From: Oegoconia quadripuncta
Taxonomy: Eukaryota > Arthropoda > Insecta > Lepidoptera > Autostichidae
NCBI GenBank assembly: GCA_949316235.1
Contig: OX438744.1
Location: 34,530,778-34,594,777, forward strand
Direction of reading: 5' to 3'
DNA: 64,000 nt
This document shows positions 24,160 through 36,217 of the stretch, piece after piece. The notes under the pieces are model-generated. The model saw nothing but the letters and a program-made list of their open reading frames with translations, made no database searches and was not told the DNA's origin. Position 1 is the stretch's first letter; each line of letters opens with the position of its first letter. The position numbers were made by a program, and so were the translations under genes.

Positions 24160-24318
24160 TTACAACAATAAGAAACGTAACACAAAGATACATAAAAAAG
24201 GAGGACAGTACAATTAAATTTACTTATCACTAAAAGCGAAGAAAGGGGGACAGTACAATTCGGCGGCCTTATCACTAAAAGCGATCTCTTCAAAGCAACC
24301 TTTGGGTTAGGAAGCATT
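24160..24318 (-). repeat. LINE-C 3' end with a short duplication
   Basis: Antisense LINE tail: CTTATCACTAAAAGCGA occurs twice (about 24225 and 24267), each time preceded by GGACAGTACAATT, followed by AAAGCAACCTTTGGGTTAG. One unit is an incomplete tandem duplicate. Compare 1601-1712 and 1919-2092. Confidence 0.65.
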
Positions 24319-24415
24319 ACGCACATGATAGGTAGCGTGTTCGTTTTACTGTTCGAAGGGAACGTTTTTAGTTTTTGGTTTGGTTTAACTGATGAAAAAA
24401 ATGGCATCGCGCTAT

Positions 24416-24470
24416 TTTTACCCGACTGCCCAAGGAAGGAGGGTAATGTTTTTCGAGTGTATATATACAG
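24416..24470 (+). repeat. Rep-2 5' end
   Basis: TTTTTACCCGACTGCCCAAG, then GAAGGAGGGTAATGTTTTTC and GAGTGTATATATAC. This is the same head that is cut at 22010 and intact at 37718. It is followed within 15 bases by a SINE-A copy lacking its head. Confidence 0.7.
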
Positions 24471-24483
24471 GGTGAATTTGAAT

Positions 24484-24738
24484 TCGTGTAGTACTCGGTT
24501 TGGTTGGTGGTAGGGCATTTTAAATGTCAGCCTGGCTATCTACCACCATCTTATCTAAATCTGTCGCCAAACAGCAATGTTAATAGCATTGTTGTGTTCC
24601 GGTTGTCAGAGATAAGATAGCCAGTTCCCTTAATATTTGGGTTTCCGGGTCAGTACGCTTCCACCTTCGGCCTCATCTTCACTTAACATCAGGTGTGATT
24701 GAGGTCAAGTGCTAACCCGTTGTGCATAAATAAAAACA
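24484..24738 (+). repeat. SINE-A copy, 5'-truncated
   Basis: Starts at GTAGTACTCGGTTTGGTTGG and runs through GCAATGTTAATAGCATTG, CCGGGTCAGTACGCTTCC and CATCAGGTGTGATTGAGG to an A-rich tail at about 24738. The tRNA-like head is missing. Confidence 0.88.
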
Positions 24739-25107
24739 TACATACGCTCGAAGACCATTCCACCTTTCTTAGGCAGTCGAGTAAAAAGTAATGGACATGT
24801 GCCGTAACGTTATTGATTTAATTTCCTACAATTTTTCATGAGTTCATAGACCTGCATTGATTAGTAGTTATTCAACCTCATTATCTATAGTTTACAATAT
24901 ACGAGCAATTTAGTCCATTAAGCCTTTGCTGGATATTAAATTTGTTGATTCAGGTTTCATTCGATTGCAGCAATTCAGCATTATATTTTCGTATTGACTA
25001 AATGAAAATTGAATAGACTTATTAGTAACGAATACCCGAGGCTTCTACGTGTAATTTCGTTTGTGTATGTAATTTGTTTGTTGTGTTCGTACATACGTAC
25101 AGGTATA

Positions 25108-25192
25108 CCAAATTTCATTCGAAATCTATTTCGCCGTGCTTGAGCAATAAACCAACATCCAAACTTTCCAATTTATGATATTAGTGGGACTA
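25108..25192 (-). repeat. Rep-1 end fragment
   Basis: CCAAATTTCATTCGAAATC, TTTCGCCGTGCTTGAGCAAT and AAACTTTCCAATTTATGATA are the complement of the first ~85 bases of Rep-1 (compare 59603-59690). Confidence 0.6.
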
Positions 25193-25267
25193 GACAACTC
25201 TGAACTCTGTAATTACTGGATAGCTTAGACCAGTCTACAAAGCGGACATTGACGCTTTTAGAGGCAG

Positions 25268-25690
25268 AAATGTCAAAGTCAAAAATACTTTATTTTGTAG
25301 GTATAGCCAGATTTTACATTTTTTACGCTACTTACCATCAAAAGGCAACTTTCCCATGAGAAGAACAAGCAAGAAACTCAAGGGGTTGCTCTTTTTAAAC
25401 GACTTCAAAAAAGGAGGAGGTTCTGTATTCGGGGCGTATTTTTTTAAAATTTTTTTATGTATGTACACCGATATCTCCGAGATTTTTAAATACAAGTTTT
25501 TATATTACAAATAGGCTTTTATATTTCATTATTAATTGTGAAATAGCATGCGAGCAAGGTGTTTAAAGCCAGGGATGTTTATCATCTGAATAGTCTCATG
25601 TTTTATAAAAGGCTTTCTTGTATACGTTTCTGTTTTATAGTATTTTTAAATTTATTGAAAGGAAGATTTTGCATATCAACAGGAAGTAGA
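25268..25690 (-). repeat. LINE-B 3' end, with a nested insertion
   Basis: Antisense tail starting GTCAAAGTCAAAAATACTTT, then CCATGAGAAGAACAAGCAAG and AAACTCAAGGGGTTGCTC. It is interrupted at 25400-25482 and resumes TACAAGTTTTTATATTACAA, matching the uninterrupted copy at 50785-50990. The part beyond 25555 is only weakly matched. Confidence 0.7.
25400..25482. mobile_element. Short insertion with 8-bp target duplication
   Basis: 83 bases beginning CGACTTCAAAAAAGGAGGAG interrupt LINE-B and are flanked by TTTTTAAA on both sides (25392-25399 and 25483-25490). The other LINE-B copy at 50785 has a single TTTTAAAA at this point. The first ~30 bases are a motif that I have seen widely in lepidopteran repeats. 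The insert is too short to classify. Confidence 0.55.
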
Positions 25691-25763
25691 CAAAAAGGAA
25701 AAAAATATCCAACCTACCTCCTGACTAAAACTAACATCAAAATATAATTATCGTAAAGCTTTA

Positions 25764-25935
25764 CCGTCTTATTCATAAAAATTTACAATCGCTTTATAAG
25801 CCTGTTTTAGTTAAAGTTTAAGTGTGTTTTGTCTCTGCCGTTCATAAGGAAATGTTATAATGAAAGAAAGTGACAAAACATACTTTAACTAAAACTTGCT
25901 TATAAAGCGTTTGTAAATATTTATGAATAAGGGGG
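25764..25935. mobile_element. Foldback MITE
   Basis: About 172 bp made almost entirely of two complementary arms. Left: CTTATTCATAAAAATTTAC, CGCTTTATAAGCCTGTTTTA, GTTAAAG. Right arm complement: CTTATTCATAAATATTTAC, CGCTTTATAAGCAAGTTTTA, GTTAAAG. The loop is about 40 bases, with a few mismatches. The outer ends are CCGTC and CCCCC. A target duplication is not clear (TTA on the left, ATA on the right), so the superfamily is left open. Confidence 0.65.
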
Positions 25936-28900
25936 ATAATGTAAACGTCTTGAGTATATATAAAACCATTTGGCACCAAGAAGCTTTACGAAATAGTAAG
26001 TTTGTAACCTCTATCTTGAGAGACGAGGGGTGTCTCTTGAACGTTACAATATAAGTCTCCGTATACCCGCTACTGCACAGTGGGTGCAAACAGTCGATAG
26101 CGCGGACAAAAAGATTCCTGTGCATTGTGAACCTGGCACAATGGGCCATGCCGCTAGGAAGGAGGACTTGTAATTACTATTTTCCTACCAACGCCTTTTC
26201 AGAGGGTATATTTTTCAGAAAAATGGAATATAGAGAGTCTTTGTTGGCATCTCCTTTTATATCTTTGGCATATATGGGCCACTTCTTTATGTGAATGAGC
26301 AGCAAGGTTATTTTAAATGTGCTAAGAAGTTTATTAATGTGTTGACTGAACTGAATGGAAGGAAGGGTATTTCAGTGGATACAGAAAACATAAGTAATCG
26401 AAATTTCCTATTTTCTTGTTACATTACGGCTAATGTAATAATTAATACGTTTTGCTTATTTTCAGGTACAATTTACCAACTATATCGGCTCTGCTTTGTC
26501 AGGTGGGTGGTACAGATTGACTACCGGATAACTAATGAAATAATCTAAGGAATTATTATCTCATGGTAATATTATAAAACAAATAGACAAAATAAATTTA
26601 TTTTATAGACATACAAAGCACAGTTAAATTGAGTTGATTGGACATGAAATTTAGTGACCTTACACCCATTAAGCACTTTAAGCGCCCATACCTGAGCTAG
26701 GAGTTATTTCAGATACCGGGGCATCCATAGGCGCTGAAGAGATCACATGCGATGACAACTATCCACTGTAAAGCCACAACCCGTATACATTGTAGGCAAG
26801 ATTTTGTATAAATCTTATTCCTAATTCCTAAACTAGAAAAACTGTAGATTTAGGAAGAGTTCATTGTAGTGACTTAATAATGAGTGATTAATATTTATTA
26901 ATATTGTATTAATATTGAAGACCTTACATGCTATGTTGGAGAGTGTGAATTTTATTGTATACAAGTAAGTTATAAACTGTGTTTGGTTGATTAGATTCGT
27001 GAGTGTAATCGTACTTATAATAAAAGTAAGTGACCATTTACTATTTTGCAAATTCACTATTCAAAAAATTATCTAACGATACAGAAGGTAGGTACACTGT
27101 TTTAAATGTCAGCAAATGATAAACGAAATCACATGTTTGAATGCTGTATCAACAAGCTGTATCATTACACAAATAGGTATAAAACATTACTAATGTAAAA
27201 CTTAGTCTTTGGCTAGTCTCAAAGGGACGCCGCCCCGCCGGTATAGCAACCCTCAATATTTACGTGAATAAACTGGTCTTCAAAGAGTAAATGACAGCAA
27301 TGAGAGGATGCTAGAGAGAGACAACACAGGCTATTTACCTCGATGGCACATCTGTAATTACTGTGTATCGTATACTGGAGCTAAAATATCCGACGCTTTA
27401 CTTGGGATCCTGTGCAACTACATCGTAAATGCCAATGCGCAGCAAGCGATTATCATCTTTATATTCTATAAATACATCACGTGAATCCTTTTCCGCCTAA
27501 AATAAAAACCTTTTTCTCCAATTATGTAAAAACAACTGACAAAACGCACAATATTTATCAATGAAACTTTCAAAAACCAAAGGTCAAAACACAGTGTGCC
27601 GAGCCTACTAAACATACGGACAAAAACATCAACAAGCTACTTATTACCAATAAAATTTTGAGAGAACAACGCGTAAGTGGCATTTAAGTGTCAGTCAACT
27701 GTCGGTTACGTCGTTTCGGATGTGGCGCTTTGAGACCGGGCTTTAGACTGGTTTCAAGCGAAGCCGGTTGGGCAAAGTGTAGCGACTTAGTAACTTGGTA
27801 TGGATACTCCTTTGTGGGCGCATTCCGATAGATACGGGCCCCGGCAGAGTGAAATGCGGATAATGAAGAGCGGTTATTGTGATTTGTGTGGCATCCGAGT
27901 TGGGCACTAGATGTATATTGCAGTGGGCCCTATTTAGAATCGGATCAATTTATGATGTCTGTGGTTTTGGAATCACTAAGTTATCTTGCGGAAGCATTTT
28001 TTTTCTTCAACAGACCCACTTTATCGTTTCCATGAATCCGTTAGTTTCATTTACATCACCCACCATCATCAATCTGGAATATCTATCACTTTTTATGTCG
28101 TAGAATATTAGCTTCAACTTCATATTTACTAATAAAAATAAGTATTTAACAATATTAACCATAAGCATGAAGTATCACGTCTCACTGTTACCAACTTCTC
28201 GAAACAATAATTGTAATAGTGACTATTTTGCATTTAGATCACCTGGTACTGTTATCTACCCCTCTGTTTGGACGTATACCTCCTGTCCTATCACATATGA
28301 TGATAATGACTATCTACCACAGAAGTGTTGCCATTTAACACCTTCATTATTACGAGCTACAACGTAAAAACAGAAAGCACACCAAATTTCGAAACGTGCA
28401 CTGAGAATCTTATGTTATTTTTTGCCCCCAAAAAAACCATCCAAAGAACCTCAGGGCACGCGAGCTTCGCACCAAAATCGGGTGTTTTACGTCCGCAGAT
28501 TCTGTTATTTATAATGCAAGCTTTATTTAACAACGTTATCCGAATCGTGTCTTAAATCCATTAATGCTTGTCACCTTAGTATTTTCGAGACTTAAAAGGC
28601 AGATACGTTTCCGTTTGTAAATGTGTGAGTTCGAACTTTTTGCATTCGCTTTAATAAAATGTACATATGTAAATTAAACGACTGAGTGTAAAGGGGCTCA
28701 TTTCAAGTAATACATTGCTAATGTTATTAAACCTATCTTCATTTGAAATTGTTTTCTCTTTAATGTTAGTTTATCTAGTACTTCTGAGGTCAACTTATAA
28801 ATTTTTGTATCATTTATTATGAAAAATATTGTCTAAGTATAGACCAAACTAGCCGTGTTTCTTATGTCCCGCGCCTCCTAATAGCCGACATCCTGTTATT

Positions 28901-30000
28901 CCAACTTCCCGGTGTGTAGTAATACAATTTACTCTAATCACATTAGTCGAGTAATGACATCAACTCAGCATGCTTAATCCTTTTAACTGTAAGCTCTGTG
29001 GTACAAATTATGTTAGTTGTGTTACAACTTTTGTAGGAAATGACACAGTGGGTGAAGAAAGATGGCGGCAGTTTATTTCCTTTTATATGATCTATTAGCT
29101 GTGTCAGTTTCAGTTGGATCTGGTGTACGTACCTGTGTATGCCGTTCGTTACAAACTGAACACGTACTGGCAAAACTTAGACAGCAGCACAGCTAAATCC
29201 TCTGTGACCTATAACTTGTCCTTTATCCACTGAAAGACAGTTGGTCCTATTTCATTATATTCGCTTTTGAACCACATCTTAAGTGGCACACCTCCTCACC
29301 ATTACTTTCTTTATAAAAAGTAATTGTTCAATATTCTACTTAACATTCCCACAATAAGATGCACATTTTAAGCTATTTTTTGCACCCACGCAAGCAGTTT
29401 ATGCTATAATCTCGTTGTATTTGAATACAACACGCGTTCGGCGGAAACTATTGTTTGTTATTTAAAATTCATGAGACGTACATTATGTCCGAGGTATTAC
29501 AATTTGGAAGCTTTGTACCTCTGTGCATCATAGATTTGAATCAGAAACTAGAAAGTTCTTGTTATTTATTACTTAGGTAAGTAATATGGGTGCTGGAAAT
29601 GCATTATCACTTCACGCAACTTTGAGCTGTGTGGTTAACGATGCTGTACTAAGCTGTATAAAATCATTTCACACTCCTATAAAAAAACTCGGGGTGATTA
29701 TTCCAAACTTAACAGTTATAGTCGATTGATGGCTATGCCTTGATGTGGAGTTCAAAAATACGCAACAGTCAAACCGCCTGAAGTGGCAAAAGTCAATTTC
29801 CAACCTTTTTTATTCTTCATATTTTGATAACATCTTGTTCATGGGCTTCTGTTTCCTATTTAGACTTATAAGTGATCCATACATGCAGCGATAGGCCAAA
29901 GTATGAACCTGGCAGCTGTTTCATCTCTCCCCATGCCTCCGCTGTACTGTGGACTGTCACCACCTAGGTCATATAGGTGTTTGTTCAGACACAATAAGGT
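25936..30000. other. Repeat-poor unassigned block, first part
   Basis: No SINE, LINE or DNA-element copy was recognised between the foldback MITE and 32.2 kb. There are several minor open frames (for example 25889-26149 minus, 28943-29173 minus) without identifiable domains. At 27220-27240 and 27690-27860 the sequence is locally richer in GC. It may be unique intergenic or intronic DNA. Confidence 0.4.
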
Positions 30001-32194
30001 ACCAGGTTCCGCACACACGTAGTTAATCTTTACATGGGCCCCTCCTATGTTTGCTCAACTATCGATAGCCTCTATTCCTTGCCCATCGATTTATGTATTG
30101 GTTTCGGGTATGCTGTCACATCCACAATCAAGGGCATTGGAAACAGAAGGGTCTGTAGTTCTAACCTACTCGTACTTAGACCAACTGCTTACTTTCTTGT
30201 TTCTAGGACTCAATTCTCGGTCTTCCTTTTATTCACGTTCCTTAAATATTCCTCCCTCCATGATTCTCATTCTCTTATAGGTTTTCAGAAGACGTTGTGT
30301 CTTAACACAATATCTATTATTCCTCGTCTATTTTCTATAGTTATATCTTCCAAACTTTTCTTTTTGCTTACTGTCCAATAAATACTCATTAGTTGTTGTT
30401 TCCGTATTTTTCAATGGTCCACAACAAATATATGTCAGGCAAATCGGAGCCGGACGCTTAGATAGCGTTCCTTGTTAGTACATACACAAACTGCTATCAA
30501 GATGGTCAGTGGTGATTCATCTGTACAAATTTTATTTAATCAATCTGGTTTAAGACTGGCCAAGTGCCACATACCTAATAATTTAATCATTTTAAGCCTG
30601 TGTGCTTTCTTCGACCATCCAAATTCCTCTCGTCCACTATGTAAGCGGTACCGTCGTAAGCACATATTTTATAGCTACGATTTCTCCGAATCTTTTATTA
30701 CTGCATGTCAGCGTTTCTTACTAATATTACTTTGTTTATTGTCCATTGTTGTTTGTGACTGTTTGTCTGGACTAGCTGTGGTTGTAATGCCGCTTTGTAT
30801 GCTAAAATTATTGTTTCAACAAGCATGATTGTTCAAGTAGATATAATGAATATGAAGCATTTCTTGACGACATGGATACTCGAGTGGTCGTAGGCTTAAC
30901 TGAATGTTGTTAGGTTACAGTAACTAACCTGTTCTATTATGAACCAACTATAAAAAATTCTAAATATTTTATTCCATCAATGCAAAAGTCTCAAATTTGA
31001 ATTTAAAATTCTTCCATTCTAATAGTAACGTGGGAATCATTTCAAAATTCTTAGCGCTGTTTTTACATGAGTGAGCCGTGTGTGGTCACCATGAACAAAA
31101 TGACAGACAGGAAAAAAAATAAAGTCATGTTGTGGCAAAAAACAAACGGTGAACGTCATCAGTATTTTGTTTCTCTTCCGTTTTTATAAAGCGCCTATAA
31201 TACAAATCGACATGGGCATTAAAAACGTACGAAACAATCACAAATCTTTATTCGGTCTGTCTCACTCACGCCCACGCTCCCGCATACCAATAAGACAGAG
31301 ATCGTCACACGATCGCGATACTTTATAGCCCGGTGGGTGCAAGACAAGATTGGTGCAGCCAAAAACATTTATTACACGCCATCAACTTTTAAAAACCCAT
31401 GTAACTTAACACCCGAGAAAACAAACGAATGTTTCCGACGACTCTCCGAGCCTCGTAAACGTTTGTCCGAACATGCGCACAGTGGTCCGAATAGTGATAA
31501 AACATGGCCATCAAGATTTCCTTTTTTGCGTGTCCACCAAATGACTGAAAGCTATTTATGTTTTATTTAAAAGAAACAGGTAATTAAATATCTTCATTTC
31601 ATCGCTAAACTGCACGCATAAGACCTTAATTTGACACGAATTAACTTTCAACATCAAAGAAAAGTGTAGGAATAATGGGTGAGCAGCTGGTCGTAAAGTG
31701 AAGGATTTTTTATTTCCCATGGCTTAGTTATTAACACAAAAGAATTTAATGAGAGCTTGCCTGACGATAATAAACCGATATTATATTAATAACAACCTCG
31801 GAGGGAAAAATAAAATAATAGATGTAAGCCGCATTAAGACGGATCGACGCCTCGCAAGTACACTGCTCAGATACAACGCAGAAATGCAACTCTGTTAAAA
31901 TATCTCATCGCTATCTAGCTACATAATAGAGTTGACATAGCCCGTTTTAATGTTTTTATACACCATGTAACATTGTATTTGCAACACTGCATTTTACAAC
32001 CTGAAACTGCTGATTGCATGAGTAAACCTAAGTATAACAAATCGGATCCAAAATGGTGAAATATTATCATAATTTATTCCGATCCATATGTAATTATAAA
32101 CAATAAGCATTTATTTTAACAAAAAGCACCATACATACTATTTCTAAATGCAGTTGACAGTAAGTAAGTTCCTAAGACGCGTAAGAACCAATAG
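30001..32194. other. Repeat-poor unassigned block, second part
   Basis: Holds plus-strand open frames of 115 codons (30034-30381), 118 codons (30472-30828) and 77 codons (31337-31570). The first two are Leu/Ser/Cys-rich with hydrophobic ends but have no motif that I recognise, and the third ends close to an AACAGGTAATTA splice-donor-like site (about 31576). None has enough support to be called a gene. Confidence 0.35.
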
Positions 32195-32262
32195 GTTCTT
32201 TGTTCTCATCTTTATTTAACACCAGATGTGACTGAGGTTAAATTGTGACCCAATGTGCATTG
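32195..32262 (+). repeat. SINE-A 3' end, diverged
   Basis: CTCATCTTTATTTAACACCA, then GATGTGACTGAGGTTAAATT and GTGACCCAATGTGCAT align with the last ~65 bases of SINE-A (CTCATCTTCACTTAACATCA, GGTGTGATTGAGG, AACCCGTTGTGCAT). Many substitutions suggest an old copy. Confidence 0.6.
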
Positions 32263-34231
32263 AAAATAATTCTAAATTCAATTTTATTGAAAATCTAACT
32301 ATAAAAGAGCTTTGACCATACACAGCACTACTTCTAATAAAAAGGCTGTGGAATAGGCGGTTATCTCAAAGCTTTATTAGTAGTGTTACTGTTTATATAT
32401 TGATGTACGCAGTCGCAGGGCAGTATGGGCATTAAATCTATAGCTTGGAGGGTTTTGTGTAATCTCGACAGCTATCTATCAAGACTAAAAGAAATATAAT
32501 CTGCAATATTTTAACAGGTTTTTCAGTCTTCTATCTGCAACCAGTAGAGGTTGTTTTTTTAATTATTTCACACTTGTTTATGTTTTCTGACCGATACAAA
32601 TGGTACTAATATTATTAAGTAGACTGGCTTTGATGTTATTTATCTGCTTATAGAATGCGTGGAGCTTACCTTTAGATGCTACAGTGTCATTAGTCTACAG
32701 TATTGAACAAGTGCCTATTTTCCATATAAAATGAGTATGTCAGATAACGCATTTAGGTGTTGTTTTGTAAATATTTCAGATGTCATTATAATATTATTTA
32801 GTACCAATCTATCATGCAATAAATTGGTGGTTTCATCTTCGAGCTCATTATTAGTAAATCCCATAGTAAATGACAAGACGGGATATATGTTCTTATTGTT
32901 CTAAAATCTTTGAGATGAGATTTGTCTGTCAACATTACTAACATTTCGGTTTTCGGTATCACTTAATATCAGGTGTAATTGACCTTTGATATACTATTTG
33001 TATTGTTGCAAAGTGGTAGAATAACCGACTGAATATGCAAAGTCACCTGATATGCAACTAGACATAAATAGTAACGCAAACCGGATACTCGTGTCGTCAA
33101 CTGTTAGGGAGTACTAGCCTCCCATGGGTACTCCATCTTCAGGGCTTAATGAAATTTAAAAGGAACTATTTCGAAAGTAAATTAATGCTCTTATTCCAAT
33201 AAAAAAAACACATAAATCGGTCACGGAATTTCGGAGTACAAACACAAAAAGAACCACCTCCCCTTTTTGTAAATTGGTTAAGTTATAAATTCTAAAATTA
33301 GATCAATTTTGACTTTCAAACTGACCTAAATATATCATATTTTAAGAGGAATCACAGGGTGTTAAAGTGAATTGCTTTATACTTTATACTAAGCCTTTAT
33401 AACATGGCAAGAAACAAACCCCCATTATTGTCAAACGCAATGAGAATCAACTCCAAAGTCAACTAAAATTTTGACAAATAGTAGACTCGATGAATAGCGA
33501 AAGAGATGGCAAAGAATTCATTGTCCATTGAAATAAGACCGCTGATCTTAAACGGGTTCAACAACCATTTAGACCTTAAATCAAATTAAGGATTTTCTTT
33601 TCCATTTTTTACAAAACTCAAATAAATATAGCCCATATTTATCACCACTCTCCTTGAAACCATTAAAACGTATCAACATTGCTCTTACCTTGCCCTTAAA
33701 ATTGCACATAATGATTATTCTAAATACGCTTGAGCACGATTAAAGTAATCCCACTTAAAAAATCTAGAAATACCTCCGACATTACAATTTAGCCGCGACA
33801 AGCGCCCAGTGGTTCAACGCCACAACTCAGTCAGTCATAAAATTTGAGCATAAAAGTGTAATGGCGCAATTACAGGCTTAATTAGCGAAGCTGAAGCGTT
33901 TGTCAGGTCAAGAGTTTTACGGCATACGTGACTGAATGCGATCGGTGGAACGATGCCCAAACGTGGAGCTGGGTCTTATTTTTAGGTCAAGTGAGTGGGG
34001 GTTGCAAGCGACTAATTAGAGATTACAATACATTGTTAAGGCTTCTTTATAATATTTTTGTTATTGGTCTTATTGTTTTAGACAAAATGCAATTATAATA
34101 ATAATGTATTATGTAATATTTAGCATATTACCTTTATTAGTAACTAGGTGTTGCTTGCGATTTCATCCGCGTGAACAACGGAACATGAAAAAGTATTTAT
34201 TCAAAACTATATGAAAATAAATAGGTAAGGT
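32263..34231. other. Unassigned sequence
   Basis: Possible traces of old repeats (a SINE-A-like TTAATATCAGGTGTAATTGA at about 32966, and AGAACCACCTCCCCTTTTT at about 33250 resembling the complement of the 25400 insert). No coding exon is recognised. At 33860-34020 several TAATTAG-type motifs lie close together, which is weak evidence for anything. Confidence 0.4.
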
Positions 34232-34702
34232 ATGATGCGAAATCCTTATATGAGAATAGTTGAACTGGTTATTCACCATACAGATTTATTTGCAGATCAT
34301 TTTCAAAGTTTCTACAAATTATTTGCAAACTATTTACAATTTATTTGCAGAGCGTCTATTTACACAATGTATGCTTTCGATAGTCGGGAGCAAGTATGTA
34401 AAGGCGCTCGGAACATGTCTCACGCAAGCGAGAGACGTAGTATAACTGCACATATGAAAAATATTCTGTCCACAAAAAAATATTCTGCCGGTGGCCTCTG
34501 GATGCGACTTCTTGACTGTCATTGCAAAATAGACGCTTCTAGAATACTGTACGGGTTTGATCTAAAACGAGTAATTGTTCGGCATAAGGATGCACCATAT
34601 AAAAACCGACTCGCCCCGTCAGAATTTTACCTTAATGAGGTTCGTCTGCAGCGTGTGGCAACAATCTCCGAGTCTTCAATTGTCGCCCCGATTCGGGCCT
34701 GA
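34232..34702 (+). other. Unassigned 156-codon open frame
   Basis: The longest uninterrupted ATG-to-stop frame of the window. The N-terminal third is Phe/Leu-rich (HTDLFADHFQSFYKLFANYL) and the rest is basic and mixed (ASERRSITAHMKN, then DLKRVIVRHKDAPYKNRL). I recognise no family, signal peptide, metal-binding pattern or transposase motif. Just upstream GCGATTTCATCCGCGTGAA resembles a lepidopteran repeat end, so it could be read-through of an unknown element. Overlapping frames in other phases weaken it. Confidence 0.15.
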
Positions 34703-36217
34703 ATTTTTTTCCAGTGCCTTCTACCCTTCCTAAACCTAACGAGGTATGACTTGCGCAATTAATTGAGATTAATATTTTCTTTTCCTTTATTTCTCGATGG
34801 TTTCCTTTAACATCTAGCTCAAGTTCTAAAAATTTAAAAATAATACTTTTGCTATTATTAAGTCTTCTTTTCTTTTTAAAAATTGAGCCTAAATGTTAAT
34901 TAACCCTTTACCTTTTCATGAAATGTAATAGCTAGTTGATCATTTTAACAAATTTCCGAATAAGACCTACTCAACCCTGTCTCGCGGTTCATATCTAATA
35001 GGTATGACATAGGTAAGAGCCTACTATAACCAATAATCAAATATCGACCTTGGTATATTTTTAATAGAAAGTAAAACGTACGTTGTCGTTTTACTTAAGT
35101 TTAATATTTCCTTAACTCTCCAACTCTCTTAGACGTTTAATTAACTTGAGTAGGTGGAGAAAGGATCCGTGAAGTGCCATTTCCTCCCGTTATGAACAGA
35201 CGTGAGCGCATGTGAAGGACTAGAAATGCTTTTTTTTCAGTCGCCTCGTTAAAATGAGATTTTAAAGTTAAAAACTCGACTCAACGTGGCACCCTTTTGT
35301 AATTGTTGGTGCAATGTGGGTCGCTGTTTCGCACAGTGTTTTAAATTAAGAGCTATTAGGTCATAGCGGCTTTTTACTGTGACTTAGTATGATAAGTAGT
35401 TAAATAAATATTTAGTATTGAAGTCATGATTTTGTAACTAATTTTCAATTGTATTTATCTAGTTATCCTTTTCCCAATAGTCTGCCTACCACTTGCATCG
35501 TTTTCCTCGATCCCAAGTGGTACAGTCTAGTCAAAACATATTATATCAAGGGTATAACATAATGTATAAATACTAAGTATGTTTTTGACATTATATTTAT
35601 TGGAACAACCGTACAGGTAAAGATATTCCACTCTAGATATAAAGCTTTTAATATTTCAGACCTTAATGGTGCTTTAAAATATGTTATCATCCTGTTGAAC
35701 AGTATTAATTAATAATGCATTATTATTATGCATACGAACCACTACGACCTGTACGGTCGCGTTCCGCCCACTTGGCTAGCAGTCGGGTTCAATTTGAATA
35801 TTATCATAAAATTTATATTTCATATCTCTCTTATAACACAAGATTTACAATTTTAGATTTTTGGGATCTGGAATGTTACAGCAGAACTCACAGGGCATGT
35901 GGAGATTGCATTGAAATGCACAGCGATTGGTCACACTTATAAGCCTTCGTACAATTTACCGCAATCGATTATCCACACTTTGGAAACGGTCGGCAATTCA
36001 TAACTCCTCCATGACATCACTGCTCACCTCAACTCGGACGGGTAATAGTGGACGTTACCCTCTGCCATAGTAATCTTGATGCAAGTAAAACGACTTTACC
36101 CAAACACTGTGGATTGTACAATACTATCCAAATACACTTTAATGCATAACAGAAAAGAAAAGAAAATTCAGTTACAGACTTTTGGTAAGAGTAAGCTATA
36201 TAATATTGGGTAAATCA
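34703..36217. other. Unassigned sequence
   Basis: At about 36128-36185 ACACTTTAATGCATAACAGAAAAGAAAAG resembles a LINE-C tail in antisense. Otherwise nothing is recognised. Confidence 0.4.

Noticed and set aside
30034..30828. Open frames of 115 and 118 codons that look like hydrophobic or membrane proteins
   Set aside because: Hydrophobicity follows from T-rich sequence. The first overlaps another frame in a different phase and no motif is present.
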